From: a virus
IMG/VR virus record: IMGVR_UViG_3300025889_001191
Location: 1-20,455 of that record
DNA: 20,455 bases
Direction: 5' to 3' (one strand)
The first letter of the stretch is position 1; each line of letters opens with the position of its first letter. Both the position numbers and the translations under genes were made by a program. The notes below the pieces were generated by a model. That model ran no database searches. It was given only the letters and a program-made list of their open reading frames with translations, and was not told the DNA's origin. Below, in pieces: positions 6,690 through 13,158 of this stretch.

Positions 6690-6847
6690 TTTTGCTCACC
6701 TTTTTCTGGTCTTAATGATGCCGCGCAATCGTAACAGCCAACAATATAGCCGCGTTTAAACAGTGCCTTTGCGCCTTTGGCTAGGTAGCGCTGGCAGCCT
6801 TTGCAGGTGCCAGCGTATCGCAGGAATATGACTCGGGCTTGCTGCAT
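6686..6847 (-). CDS. 53-residue zinc-ribbon microprotein
   Basis: The complete frame on the minus strand from the ATG at 6847 to the TGA at 6688-6686 reads MQQARVIFLRYAGTCKGCQR and ends CCXXXC-like with VGCYDCAASLRPEKGEQK. Cys15/Cys18 (CKGC) and Cys41/Cys44 (CYDC) form two CxxC knuckles 22 residues apart, a typical zinc ribbon. The intervening stretch is strongly basic. Its stop overlaps the next gene as ATGA, and its start is 3 bp after the stop of the membrane peptide. Coupling and the intact knuckles support a real gene. The function is unknown; nucleic-acid or host-protein binding is plausible. Confidence 0.6.
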   Translation of the reverse strand: MQQARVIFLRYAGTCKGCQRYLAKGAKALFKRGYIVGCYDCAASLRPEKGEQK

Positions 6848-6850
6848 GGT

Positions 6851-6955
6851 CTAGCCGCCTAGCAAGAGCAAAAAAGCGACCATGCACGCCCAAACAACCG
6901 GGCCAGCGGCAACGCCAGCGAGAAAGCATTTTGTGATTGGGGACAGGTTTTTCAT
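6851..6955 (-). CDS. 34-residue single-pass membrane peptide
   Basis: The ATG at 6955 follows AAAGGATCAAACG, a good Shine-Dalgarno, and the frame ends in TAG at 6853-6851. The N-terminus is short and polar with Lys2 and Lys9, and one hydrophobic helix follows from about 10 to 34 (CFLAGVAAGPVVWACMVAFL and on to LLLGG). The positive-inside rule places the N-terminus in the cytoplasm. It is the first gene after the candidate promoter at 6986-7014 and lies 3 bp before the zinc-ribbon gene. It is too short for family assignment; a membrane-active early phage peptide is a guess. Confidence 0.5.
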   Translation of the reverse strand: MKNLSPITKCFLAGVAAGPVVWACMVAFLLLLGG

Positions 6956-6985
6956 CGTTTGATCCTTTGTTCTGGTTACTGGTAG

Positions 6986-7014
6986 AAACTAGACTAGCCG
7001 GTTGGGTTATGCAA
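6986..7014 (-). promoter_or_regulatory. Candidate sigma70-like promoter for the leftward microprotein operon
   Basis: On the minus strand TTGCAT (plus 7009-7014) and TAGTTT (plus 6986-6991) are separated by 17 bp, 31 bp upstream of the ATG at 6955. A short palindrome, CTAG-T-CTAG, lies in the spacer beside the -10. The boxes are fair rather than perfect. Confidence 0.4.
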
Positions 7015-7051
7015 GCGTTTCTTTTACCTTAACATTCGGGACAGATTACGT

Positions 7052-7279
7052 TGTCCGAAAAGGCTGTTTCGGACAGCCCATTTGTCCGGATTTGTTGCGA
7101 ATGGTTCTCACGTTTGTCCTGGTTTGTCTTTTTTGTGTCCGGATTGATTGGCGGTTTTGCGCGGTTTAAACGCTCTGCTTGGGCTGTTTTGTCCGAGTTT
7201 GTCCGAGGTAGTTTTAAGGCGACACTATCTCGGACAATCTCTCCCCCCCCCATAGGGGGGGAGAGTGTCCGGGTGTCCG
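7052..7279. repeat. Cluster of nine TGTCCG/CGGACA hexamers
   Basis: TGTCCG starts at 7052, 7083, 7136, 7190, 7200, 7266 and 7274, and its complement CGGACA at 7070 and 7231. Near matches, TGTCCT and TGTCTT, start at 7115 and 7125. Most copies are preceded by T or TT and followed by A or G. The first pair forms a perfect inverted repeat with 9-bp arms (7052-7060 and 7067-7075, 6-bp loop). Nine exact copies in 228 bp is far above chance, and they fall in different reading frames, so they are a DNA-level repeat. Confidence 0.75.
7231..7271. other. Very stable hairpin with C9/G7 runs
   Basis: CGGACA (7231-7236) pairs with TGTCCG (7266-7271). After a 2-nt bulge, the arms 7239-7249 (CTCT plus seven C) and 7255-7265 (seven G plus AGAG) pair perfectly over 11 bp around a 5-nt loop. 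The total is 17 bp. No U-tract follows on either strand, so it is not a standard Rho-independent terminator. It incorporates two of the TGTCCG repeat units. Confidence 0.75.
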
Positions 7280-7300
7280 TTTTAAGGGCCGAAGGCATTT

Positions 7301-7346
7301 GGCGCAAAAGCGCCCCCCGTTGCCCCCGGCCATTTGGCCGGAGGCA
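7301..7346 (-). terminator. Tandem GC-rich hairpins downstream of the DUF7222-like gene
   Basis: GGCGC-AAAA-GCGCC (7301-7314) and a 10-bp stem with one mismatch (CCGGCC/GGCCGG core, 7321-7346, loop ATTT) lie 20-65 bp beyond the stop of the leftward gene at 7367. The position suits transcription termination or RNA stabilisation, but there is no U-run, so termination is uncertain. Confidence 0.4.
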
Positions 7347-7366
7347 CTAGGCTGGGACCTTACTTA

Positions 7367-7714
7367 TCAAGCAGCGTCGGAAAGATCTTCGAGCGTGTCG
7401 TGAGCCATGCTGGCCCACAGCTCGACGGCAACTGATAGGTAGAAAACCGCAATGCCGGACCAGGACGAGTCGGCGGGAATTTGTGGCAATTCGCCGTGGG
7501 CGTCCTCTATGTATTGCGTCACTTCGTCGCCATGCTCGGCCATGACTTCAACAGCGTTAGAATATGTGACGGCTGGCATGTATGCGCCGGAAGCGCAGCC
7601 GCCCTCGCAGATTGAGGCAACGTCGTAAGGCGTGATGTCTTGCTCAATCCATGCGGGAATTGTGATGTCTGTGTCGAGTTCAGCGATCGGGGTTTCGTTG
7701 TTCCATAAGTCCAT
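7367..7714 (-). CDS. DUF7222-like phage protein (115 residues)
   Basis: The ATG at 7714 (MDLWNNETPI) is preceded by AAGGAAAC. The frame extends to 7786, but that would overlap the next gene upstream and lacks a Shine-Dalgarno. The central motif IPAWIEQDITPYDVASICEG followed by GCASGAYMPAVTYSNAVEVM is highly characteristic of a small phage family I recall as DUF7222. It is followed by HGDEVTQYIED, LPQIPADSSWSGIAVF and a hydrophobic helix (YLSVAVELWA). The protein is acidic and probably a soluble helical domain; its function is unknown. It ends just before the hairpin-rich gap, so it is the last gene of the unit that begins at the SprT-like gene. Confidence 0.75.
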   Translation of the reverse strand: MDLWNNETPIAELDTDITIPAWIEQDITPYDVASICEGGCASGAYMPAVTYSNAVEVMAEHGDEVTQYIEDAHGELPQIPADSSWSGIAVFYLSVAVELWASMAHDTLEDLSDAA

Positions 7715-7757
7715 GGTTTTGTTTCCTTGTTTGCGTGGTTTGTAGTGTTGGCATTCT

Positions 7758-7985
7758 CTATCTTTGCAGCCAGTCAGATGCCGCATGCAAAGCGTGCGCT
7801 TGGCAGTCGGCGGCTGTGTTTAATTTGGCCTCGCCAAAAATGTCGCTTTTTGGCACGCCGTCATTCCAGCGCGCAAACATTCTCACTTTATAACGGCGCT
7901 TTGATTGGCCCGGCAAATTCTCGCGAATACCGACAAGCTCGTAATTAACACCGTTTTTGGTCACATTGTGCGAAAAAATTTGCAT
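7758..7985 (-). CDS. Hypothetical 75-residue basic protein
   Basis: The ATG at 7985 overlaps the upstream stop as TGATG and follows GGGGTGAG, so this start is preferred over a GTG one codon earlier. The first half looks like beta strands (IFSHNVTKNGVNYELVGI, then RRYKVRMFARW), and the second half ends in a helix (TAADCQAHALHAASDWLQR). I do not recognise it. It is translationally coupled to the 94-residue protein upstream and separated by 43 bp from the DUF7222-like gene. Confidence 0.65.
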   Translation of the reverse strand: MQIFSHNVTKNGVNYELVGIRENLPGQSKRRYKVRMFARWNDGVPKSDIFGEAKLNTAADCQAHALHAASDWLQR

Positions 7986-8269
7986 CACTCACCCCGCGCC
8001 TTGGCTATAGCGCCGCGCAGGGCGTCAAGCGCCTGCAAATGTTCTGTTTCGGCGTCGTCCTCTGCCCAGAAAACCTTGGCAATCGGCCCTAGCCACTGCT
8101 CGAGTTTTTCCGCGGCCTCCAGCAATTCGGGCGCTGCTGCAATGAGGCGGGCGTCGGCGCTGTTCTTTGGAACTTGGCAAATTTGCTCGCCTTTCGCGCC
8201 CTTAACATTTACCAGAGTGCGGGCCGTCAATAATGACCAAGGCCCCGGCGTGTGTGTCTGTGTAATCAT
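7985..8269 (-). CDS. Hypothetical phage protein with ARLIAAAPELLEA motif
   Basis: A 94-residue protein whose ATG at 8269 follows AGAGGTAG. It starts THTPGPWSL and contains ADARLIAAAPELLEAAEKLE (about 39-58), ending in ALDALRGAIAKARG. This combination (HTPGPW near the N-terminus, xARLIAAAPELLEA in the middle, AIAKAxG at the end) is very common in uncharacterised phage and prophage proteins of Proteobacteria. The first part is probably a small beta domain and the second a helical hairpin. No activity is known to me. It is coupled to the next gene by TGATG. Confidence 0.75.
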   Translation of the reverse strand: MITQTHTPGPWSLLTARTLVNVKGAKGEQICQVPKNSADARLIAAAPELLEAAEKLEQWLGPIAKVFWAEDDAETEHLQALDALRGAIAKARGE

Positions 8270-8305
8270 TGTCTACCTCTTTGTTATGGTGTTGGCACCC
8301 TTTAG

Positions 8306-8330
8306 GCCCGGCCTGTTTCCAGGGCCGGGC
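8306..8330. other. GC-rich hairpin between the SprT-like gene and the next gene
   Basis: GCCCGGCC (8306-8313) and GGCCGGGC (8323-8330) form an 8-bp perfect stem with a 9-nt loop. It lies in the 86-bp gap downstream of the SprT-like gene. Neither strand continues into a T-run, so it may attenuate transcription or protect an RNA end rather than terminate. Confidence 0.4.
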
Positions 8331-8355
8331 TGTCAGGGTGTGGGGTGTGCTTGGG

Positions 8356-8907
8356 CTAGGCTATCTCGATGGTTCCGCCACAACCGCAAGTTGGAAGTCC
8401 GGCGCGCTCTATTGCAGAGCGGGATGCCCTGGCAACAAAACCGCAAGATTGGCACTCCATCTTGATCATGCGAGTTGATTGCTTTTTGGTTGGGACGCTT
8501 GGATTAAGTGCAGCGCCGGGAAACTGGCCGATCTCAGCAATTATGGCGTTTAAACGCTCTTTGAGTGAATCAGTGGCAACCGTAGAAGTCATTTTTCCGG
8601 TTAGGCCAACCGCAACGGCGACCCGGCGGAACTCTTTGCCGTGGTTCATGTATCCGCAGGCGTGGACTAATTCGTGAACTAAAACCGCGAGTATATCTTC
8701 TTGTGTTTGAACGTGCGGCGCTATGAATATCTCACAAGTGCCGTCATTGCTAACGTCTTTATGCCATGCCGCGCCTAAAGCCTTTAGGCCGCTACGTGAG
8801 CCGGTAAAACCGATTGATATGCGTGGGGTCCCGAAGTCCTCGCCGACGGCGTTGAAGTCGGCTCGTAGTGCTTCCGCCGCGTTGTTGAGCCATTCTTCTC
8901 TAGTCAT
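8356..8907 (-). CDS. SprT-like zinc metalloprotease with C-terminal zinc ribbon
   Basis: A 183-residue protein with its ATG at 8907 preceded by GAGGAAAAAC; upstream frame to 8943 lacks a Shine-Dalgarno. It carries HELVHACGYMNHGKEF (78-93): the HExxH metalloprotease site with a downstream His89 as third ligand, the SprT/Spartan arrangement. A C-terminal zinc ribbon uses Cys142 and Cys145 (CQSC) with Cys174 and Cys176 (CGC). SprT-family proteins in eukaryotes cleave DNA-protein crosslinks; the phage versions are uncharacterised, and a role in removing proteins from DNA during replication or packaging is only inferred. It is the first gene of the leftward unit from the promoter at 8944-8971 and contains one GTTTAAAC. 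Confidence 0.85.
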   Translation of the reverse strand: MTREEWLNNAAEALRADFNAVGEDFGTPRISIGFTGSRSGLKALGAAWHKDVSNDGTCEIFIAPHVQTQEDILAVLVHELVHACGYMNHGKEFRRVAVAVGLTGKMTSTVATDSLKERLNAIIAEIGQFPGAALNPSVPTKKQSTRMIKMECQSCGFVARASRSAIERAGLPTCGCGGTIEIA

Positions 8908-8943
8908 GTGTTTTTCCTCGTTTGCGTTGTTGTTACGATGCAC

Positions 8944-8971
8944 ATAATACAGAACCCGGTTGCCTTGTAAA
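8944..8971 (-). promoter_or_regulatory. Strong candidate sigma70 promoter for the leftward accessory block
   Basis: On the minus strand TTTACA (plus 8966-8971) and TATTAT (plus 8944-8949) are 16 bp apart. They stand 37-64 bp upstream of the SprT-like ATG at 8907. Both boxes differ by one base from consensus. This is the best promoter in the window. Confidence 0.55.
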
Positions 8972-8989
8972 GGTCTGCTCGGTGGCCGC

Positions 8990-9017
8990 TTGCGTTTTTT
9001 TCAAAAATCCTTATTCT
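8990..9017 (+). promoter_or_regulatory. Candidate promoter for the rightward packaging block
   Basis: TTGCGT (8990-8995) and TATTCT (9012-9017) are 16 bp apart. Transcription would begin only a few bases before the ATG at 9028, so the message would be almost leaderless, in keeping with the absence of a Shine-Dalgarno there. It is back to back with the leftward promoter at 8944-8971. Confidence 0.4.
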
Positions 9018-9027
9018 ACTGTGACAT

Positions 9028-9438
9028 ATGAGCAACACAAGCGACAACGACGGTGGGCGGCATAGCCCGCCCCCGCCCCGGCCAGCTGTATTCGACGCCA
9101 AACCAGTTCAGTTGGAGAAAACACGCCAGCGCATGGGTTCGGCTCGCACGCTCAGGCGTGCCCTGATGAGCGCCGCGGAGGAGGTAGGCGGTGACGAGGG
9201 GCTGAAGGGGTATCTCAAGTTCCTAGCGAGCAGCGATCAGGCCAGCGACCGCGCCGCGTTCGTTAGTTTGCTGTCAAAACTATTACCCCGAGCTGTGGCA
9301 GTGCAAGCCGAGGTCAGCACTGGCGTGAACGTGGTTCTACCATGGCTGCAGGAACAGCGTAGCGTAGATGCCACACCGGCGGGCGGGGTGGTTATTGACC
9401 AACCCGTTGAAAACATTAGCGAAAACGATGACGTTTAA
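9028..9438 (+). CDS. Probable small terminase subunit or TerS-position protein
   Basis: A 136-residue protein directly ahead of the large terminase. The N-terminus is Pro/Gly/Ser-rich and disordered. Residues 36-90 are helical (ARTLRRALMSAAEEVGGDEG, then LKGYLKFLASSD, then AFVSLLSKLLPRAV), a pattern common in proteins at this position in phage genomes. The tail is acidic. The role in DNA recognition for packaging rests mainly on its position; no helix-turn-helix is obvious. The ATG at 9028 lacks a Shine-Dalgarno. The stop codon TAA lies inside a GTTTAAAC palindrome at 9433-9440. Confidence 0.55.
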   Translation: MSNTSDNDGGRHSPPPPRPAVFDAKPVQLEKTRQRMGSARTLRRALMSAAEEVGGDEGLKGYLKFLASSDQASDRAAFVSLLSKLLPRAVAVQAEVSTGVNVVLPWLQEQRSVDATPAGGVVIDQPVENISENDDV

Positions 9439-9440
9439 AC
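9433..9440. repeat. GTTTAAAC palindrome spanning the stop codon of the small-terminase candidate
   Basis: The central TAA of this copy is the stop codon of the preceding gene. It is the last copy before the 169-bp gap in front of the large terminase. Only one further copy (15722) occurs in the remaining 11 kb. Confidence 0.6.
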
Positions 9441-9486
9441 GCTATGGCAAACATGCAACAACAACTGTGACAAATATGCCACACTT

Positions 9487-9531
9487 ATGGGGGTGGGGGT
9501 AGTGACTCGAAACCTTAGGCCCACCCCCCAT
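9487..9531. other. G-rich hairpin in the gap between TerS candidate and TerL
   Basis: ATGGGGGTGGG (9487-9497) pairs with 9520-9531 (CCCACCCCCCAT) over 11 bp with one bulged C; the loop is 22 nt. A second G-run of seven follows at 9542-9548, then an ATT repeat (about 9552-9565). The 169-bp gap holds no gene. The four G-runs could also fold as a G-quadruplex. A packaging-site role is possible only from the location. Confidence 0.5.
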
Positions 9532-9609
9532 CGACCGGGTAGGGGGGGTACTATTATTATTATATGCCCCTCTCAGCCAGCATGAGAAAAAAGGAAATGT
9601 TCACCTAAA

Positions 9610-10947
9610 ATGGACATTAACGAGTACAGACCCAGAGAAGCCTTTGCGCCGCTGCACGCTAGAAAGCAGCGTTGGGCGGTCATGGTGGCGCATAGACGCG
9701 CAGGAAAGACTGTGGCGATGTGCGTTGACATGCTGGTTAGCGCCTTGCGCTGCTCGCACCCCAAACCGCAGTTCGCCTACCTAGCGCCGTATCGAGATCA
9801 AGCCAAGAAGGTTGCGTGGACATACTTAAAGGACTTGTCAAAGCCTGTCTGGGCCAAGAAGCCCAACGAGTCAGAGCTAATCATTACGATTAAGAACGCC
9901 TACGGCGGCGAGAGCCGCCTGTACGTTGGCGGGGCTGACCACCCGGACAGTTATCGCGGGATGTACTTTGACGGTGTTGTTCTCGATGAGGTTGGTCAGA
10001 TAAGGCCGAGCGCATGGTACTCTGTTTTGCGTCCGAGCCTGTCTGACAGGCTTGGTTGGGCTATATTTGCTGGAACACCGGCTGGGAAAAATTTTTTTTG
10101 GCAAATTAGGGAAGAAGCAAGGCTAAACCCTGAAACGTATTTGCTGATGGAGTTACCGGCAAGCAAGACAAACATTTTGCATCCTGACGAGCTACGCGAT
10201 GCAAGGGCGCAGATGACGGAAGAAGCGTACTTAACGGAGTACGAGATTAGCTTTGACGCTGCTATCCCTGGCGCATACTACGCAAAATACATAACTGATA
10301 GCTACGGCGAGGGGCGCGTAGGTAAGTTTTACGCTGATGACGCGCTTGAGGTGGATGTAGTCGCTGACCTTGGTTACACCGATTCTTGCAGTTGGTGGGC
10401 TTGGCAGACCCTACCTGACGGCTACAAGATAATTGACTTTTACGAGGCAGACGGACAACCTATAAGCCATTACATTGATTGGGTTAAGGACCGGCCATAT
10501 AAGGTCGGCACAGTCTACCTACCGCATGATGCCAGGGCAAAGAGTTTGCAAACTGGCAAGAGCATTATGGAGCAGTTCCTAGCTTCTGGTATTACGCCCA
10601 AGATTGTACCAAGCATGGGATTGCAGGATGGCATTGAGGCGGCGCGTATGGTGCTGCCTAAATGCTATTTTAACGAAGAAACGACATATGAGGGCATTGA
10701 GCATTTACGCTCTTATATGCGGGAGTGGGACGAACGCACCCAGATGTTTAGAAACAAGCCGCGTCACGACCAGCACAGTCACGCGGCTGACGCTTTTAGG
10801 TACCTTGCTCTTTCTGCTAGACCTATTGGTGGCGGCAAGAAAACCAGTTCAGAAGGGCTAAAACAGTTAAAAACCAACGCGATGTATGAGTTCACGCTAG
10901 ACGGAATTTGGGACTGCCAGCCTTCACACTCAACAAGAGTCGGATAA
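9610..10947 (+). CDS. terL: Terminase large subunit
   Basis: A 445-residue ATP-driven packaging motor and nuclease. N-terminal ATPase: Walker A AHRRAGKT (27-34), Walker B GVVLDEV with Asp126/Glu127, and coupling motif FAGTP (143-147). C-terminal RNase H-like nuclease: Asp253 in VADLGYTD, HDARAK (about 306-311), and the last acidic residue Asp394 in HAADAFRY (391-398). Both enzymatic centres look intact, and the length is normal for a compact TerL. A Shine-Dalgarno (AAGGAAA) lies about 14 nt before the ATG, rather far. The stop overlaps the portal start as TAATG. It cuts concatemeric DNA and pumps it through the portal. Confidence 0.95.
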   Translation: MDINEYRPREAFAPLHARKQRWAVMVAHRRAGKTVAMCVDMLVSALRCSHPKPQFAYLAPYRDQAKKVAWTYLKDLSKPVWAKKPNESELIITIKNAYGGESRLYVGGADHPDSYRGMYFDGVVLDEVGQIRPSAWYSVLRPSLSDRLGWAIFAGTPAGKNFFWQIREEARLNPETYLLMELPASKTNILHPDELRDARAQMTEEAYLTEYEISFDAAIPGAYYAKYITDSYGEGRVGKFYADDALEVDVVADLGYTDSCSWWAWQTLPDGYKIIDFYEADGQPISHYIDWVKDRPYKVGTVYLPHDARAKSLQTGKSIMEQFLASGITPKIVPSMGLQDGIEAARMVLPKCYFNEETTYEGIEHLRSYMREWDERTQMFRNKPRHDQHSHAADAFRYLALSARPIGGGKKTSSEGLKQLKTNAMYEFTLDGIWDCQPSHSTRVG

Positions 10948-12860
10948 TGGAACAAACTAGCACGATTAAGAGCATGAATGACTTTTCCGACACGCCGCAA
11001 GGTATGGCGCAGCGTTGGTCAAGTGAGATTGAGGCTTCTAAGAAGGAGCTAGAGCGGTTTCAGGAGGATGGGGACAAAATCACGCGCAGATACTTAGATA
11101 AGCGTGATGAATGGGGAAAAGAAGAAAGTAGGGTAAACCTGTTTTGGTCGAGCATGAAGGTTTTGCTGTCCTTGCTTTACGCAAGGCCACCAAAAGCTAG
11201 TGTTGCGCGATCTTTTCTTGATTCGGCTGACGACGAGGCGCGTGTTGCTGGCATTATTGTGCAGCGTATTCTTAACCGTAGCTTCGATGACAACGTATCT
11301 AACTGGGATTCTGCTCTCAGACAGTGCATTGAGGACTGGCTGGTGGTTGGCATGGGACAAGCATGGTTAAGATATGCTGTAGAAACTGAAGAAAGTGTCT
11401 TACCGGCTGAAATAGACCCTATGACGGGCGAAGAATTGGTTGCTGAACAGGTTGTTGAGCGAATAATCGACGAAACAGCGCCGATTGACTACATTTACTG
11501 GAAAGATTTTTTCTATTCTCCGGCGCGTGTTTGGGAAGAAGTAAGGTGGGTGGCGCGTCGGGTCTATATGACGCGGGATCAGCTTATAAAGCGTTTTGGC
11601 GAAGAAATTGGCAAGGTTGTGCCGTTGTTTTCGTCTACACCGAAGGATGTAAACGCGCAAACACCCAAGCATGACCCGTGGGCGCGTGGTGAAGTCTTTG
11701 AAGTCTGGTGCAAAGAGGACAAAAAGGTTTATTGGTACGCCAAGGGCTGCGAAGTTATCCTTGATGTTAAGGATGACCCATTAGAGCTTGATGACTTTTT
11801 CCCGTGTCCGAAGCCTTTGGCTGCAAATCTTACAAGCAGCAACTTTATGCCGCGTGCTGACTACATTTTTGCACAGGATCAATTCCAAGAGCTTGACGAG
11901 ATTAATACGCGCATAACTTGGTTGACGCGAGCGGCTAAAGTCATTGGTCTTTACGACAAGAACAACGATGGCATCCAGCGCATGTTTAACCAAGCTGCTG
12001 AAAACCAGCTTATTCCGGTTGATAACTGGGCTATGTTTGCCGAAAGCGGTGGCATTAAGGGTAAAGTTGACTGGGTTCCCATCGACCAAGTTGTAAACGC
12101 GATAAATCAGTTGCGCATCTACCGGCAAGACAAAACGGTGCAGATTTACGAAGTATTAGGTATTTCTGATGTTATGCGCGGTAGCAGCAAAGCCTCTGAA
12201 ACGGCTACGGCACAACAGATTAAAGCGCAATTTGGCTCTACTCGCATACAGTTGAGCCAGTTCTACATAGCTGAGTGGATTACAAGCCTTCTGCGTATTA
12301 AAGCTGAGATTATTAGCAAGCATTGGCAACCGGAAACGATTGCTATGCGTTCTAACATTATGCGTACACCTGACGCTCAATTTGCTGCACCGGCTATCCA
12401 GCTTGTTAAGGATGAGCGCCTAGCAGAGTACAGAATTAGCGTAGAAGCTGACTCTTTGGCTGCAATGGATTGGGCGCAAGAGCGTGATAGTGCGGTTCAG
12501 TTTATGCAGGGCATGGGTGCTTTTGTGGCGCAGATTGGTCCTATGATCCAGGTAGTTCCTGGCTCGTCGCCTTACTTCTTGAAACTGCTGCAATGGGCTG
12601 TTTCTAAATTTAAGGTTTCGTCAGAGATTGAAAGCGTGCTGGATCAGGCTCTTGCACAGTTGCAAGCTAATCCGCCGCAACCGCCGCAACCGTCTGCTCA
12701 AGATCAAGCAGAGACAGCGGCAGAGTTGGCAAAAGCCAAGGAAAGAGAGGCAAACACAATGGAAACCCAGGTCGATACCCAGACTAAGGTGTTTCAGCTA
12801 AATCAGATGGCTAAAAACGCTATGCAACCGAACCCTAACTTGCCGCCTATCGTTGGATGA
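10947..12860 (+). CDS. Portal protein
   Basis: A 637-residue protein. I chose the ATG at 10947 because it overlaps the terminase stop as TAATG; the frame is open a further 39 bp upstream. The segment FWSSMKVLLSLLYARPPKAS (about 52-71) followed by ILNRSFDDNVSNWDSALRQC is typical of large podovirus-type portals (roughly 600-700 residues). VLGISDVMRGSSKASETATA (about 400-419) is the characteristic central segment. The C-terminus has a Pro/Gln linker (PPQPPQPS, about 576-583) and then a long charged helix, likely the barrel or crown region. It forms the dodecameric ring at the capsid vertex that TerL docks on. Position between TerL and the scaffold agrees. Confidence 0.88.
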   Translation: MEQTSTIKSMNDFSDTPQGMAQRWSSEIEASKKELERFQEDGDKITRRYLDKRDEWGKEESRVNLFWSSMKVLLSLLYARPPKASVARSFLDSADDEARVAGIIVQRILNRSFDDNVSNWDSALRQCIEDWLVVGMGQAWLRYAVETEESVLPAEIDPMTGEELVAEQVVERIIDETAPIDYIYWKDFFYSPARVWEEVRWVARRVYMTRDQLIKRFGEEIGKVVPLFSSTPKDVNAQTPKHDPWARGEVFEVWCKEDKKVYWYAKGCEVILDVKDDPLELDDFFPCPKPLAANLTSSNFMPRADYIFAQDQFQELDEINTRITWLTRAAKVIGLYDKNNDGIQRMFNQAAENQLIPVDNWAMFAESGGIKGKVDWVPIDQVVNAINQLRIYRQDKTVQIYEVLGISDVMRGSSKASETATAQQIKAQFGSTRIQLSQFYIAEWITSLLRIKAEIISKHWQPETIAMRSNIMRTPDAQFAAPAIQLVKDERLAEYRISVEADSLAAMDWAQERDSAVQFMQGMGAFVAQIGPMIQVVPGSSPYFLKLLQWAVSKFKVSSEIESVLDQALAQLQANPPQPPQPSAQDQAETAAELAKAKEREANTMETQVDTQTKVFQLNQMAKNAMQPNPNLPPIVG

Positions 12861-13147
12861 GTAAGTACGGCGCAAGAATAGACGCTTTGAGAAAAGAGTA
12901 CGGTGGTTTTAACAAGCCAAAACGTACTCCATCTCACGACAGTAAATCTCACGCTGTTTTAGCTAAACAAGGCGAAAAAATACGTCTAATACGGTTTGGA
13001 CAGCAGGGAGTAAGTGGGTCTCCGCGAAAAGAAGGCGAAACAGAAGCGAGTAAGAATAGGCGTAAATCATTTAAAGCGCGTCATGCGAAAAACATTTCAA
13101 AAGGCCCAATGTCTGCTGCTTATTGGGCAGATAAGGTCAAATGGTAA
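12857..13147 (+). CDS. Hypothetical basic phage protein (96 residues)
   Basis: The start overlaps the portal stop as ATGA. The protein is strongly basic. Its C-terminal half, GEKIRLIRFGQQGVSGSPRK followed by SKNRRKSFKARHAKN and MSAAYWADKVKW, is a motif set I associate with small proteins next to portal genes in marine and freshwater phages, annotated only as hypothetical. The motif pair RFGQ-G-x-GSP and KSFKARH suggests nucleic-acid binding or a structural role in the head. No catalytic signature is seen. Confidence 0.7.
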   Translation: MSKYGARIDALRKEYGGFNKPKRTPSHDSKSHAVLAKQGEKIRLIRFGQQGVSGSPRKEGETEASKNRRKSFKARHAKNISKGPMSAAYWADKVKW

Positions 13148-13158
13148 GGAGAAAGACA

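Larger units (their letters stand above)
6956..7366. other. Gene-free, repeat- and hairpin-rich segment (candidate origin or operator array)
   Basis: This 411-bp stretch has no gene I accept. From left to right it holds a leftward promoter (6986-7014), a run of TGTCCG/CGGACA hexamers (7052-7279), a GTTTAAAC palindrome (7164-7171), a large C/G-run hairpin (7231-7271) and two GC-rich hairpins (7301-7346). Between about 7080 and 7205 the plus strand is strikingly G+T-rich, a strand asymmetry often seen at phage replication origins. Two long frames cross it (7029-7307 minus, 7051-7350 plus), but neither has a Shine-Dalgarno or recognisable content. Confidence 0.6.

Noticed and set aside
7029-7307. 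Open frame on the minus strand (92 codons) across the repeat cluster, ending in CPEC
   Set aside because: It has no Shine-Dalgarno, and much of its sequence is just the translated TGTCCG repeats in several frames. It would also run through the C9/G7 hairpin. One in-frame Arg-Leu-Asn at GTTTAAAC is not enough to support it.
7051-7350. Open frame on the plus strand (99 codons) in the same gap
   Set aside because: It is antisense to the neighbouring operon, lacks a Shine-Dalgarno, and its hydrophobic stretches are explained by the T/G-rich DNA.
7715-7786. Longer N-terminus (24 residues with two Cys) for the DUF7222-like gene
   Set aside because: It would overlap the upstream gene, while the ATG at 7714 has a clear AAGGAAAC Shine-Dalgarno and starts the typical sequence.
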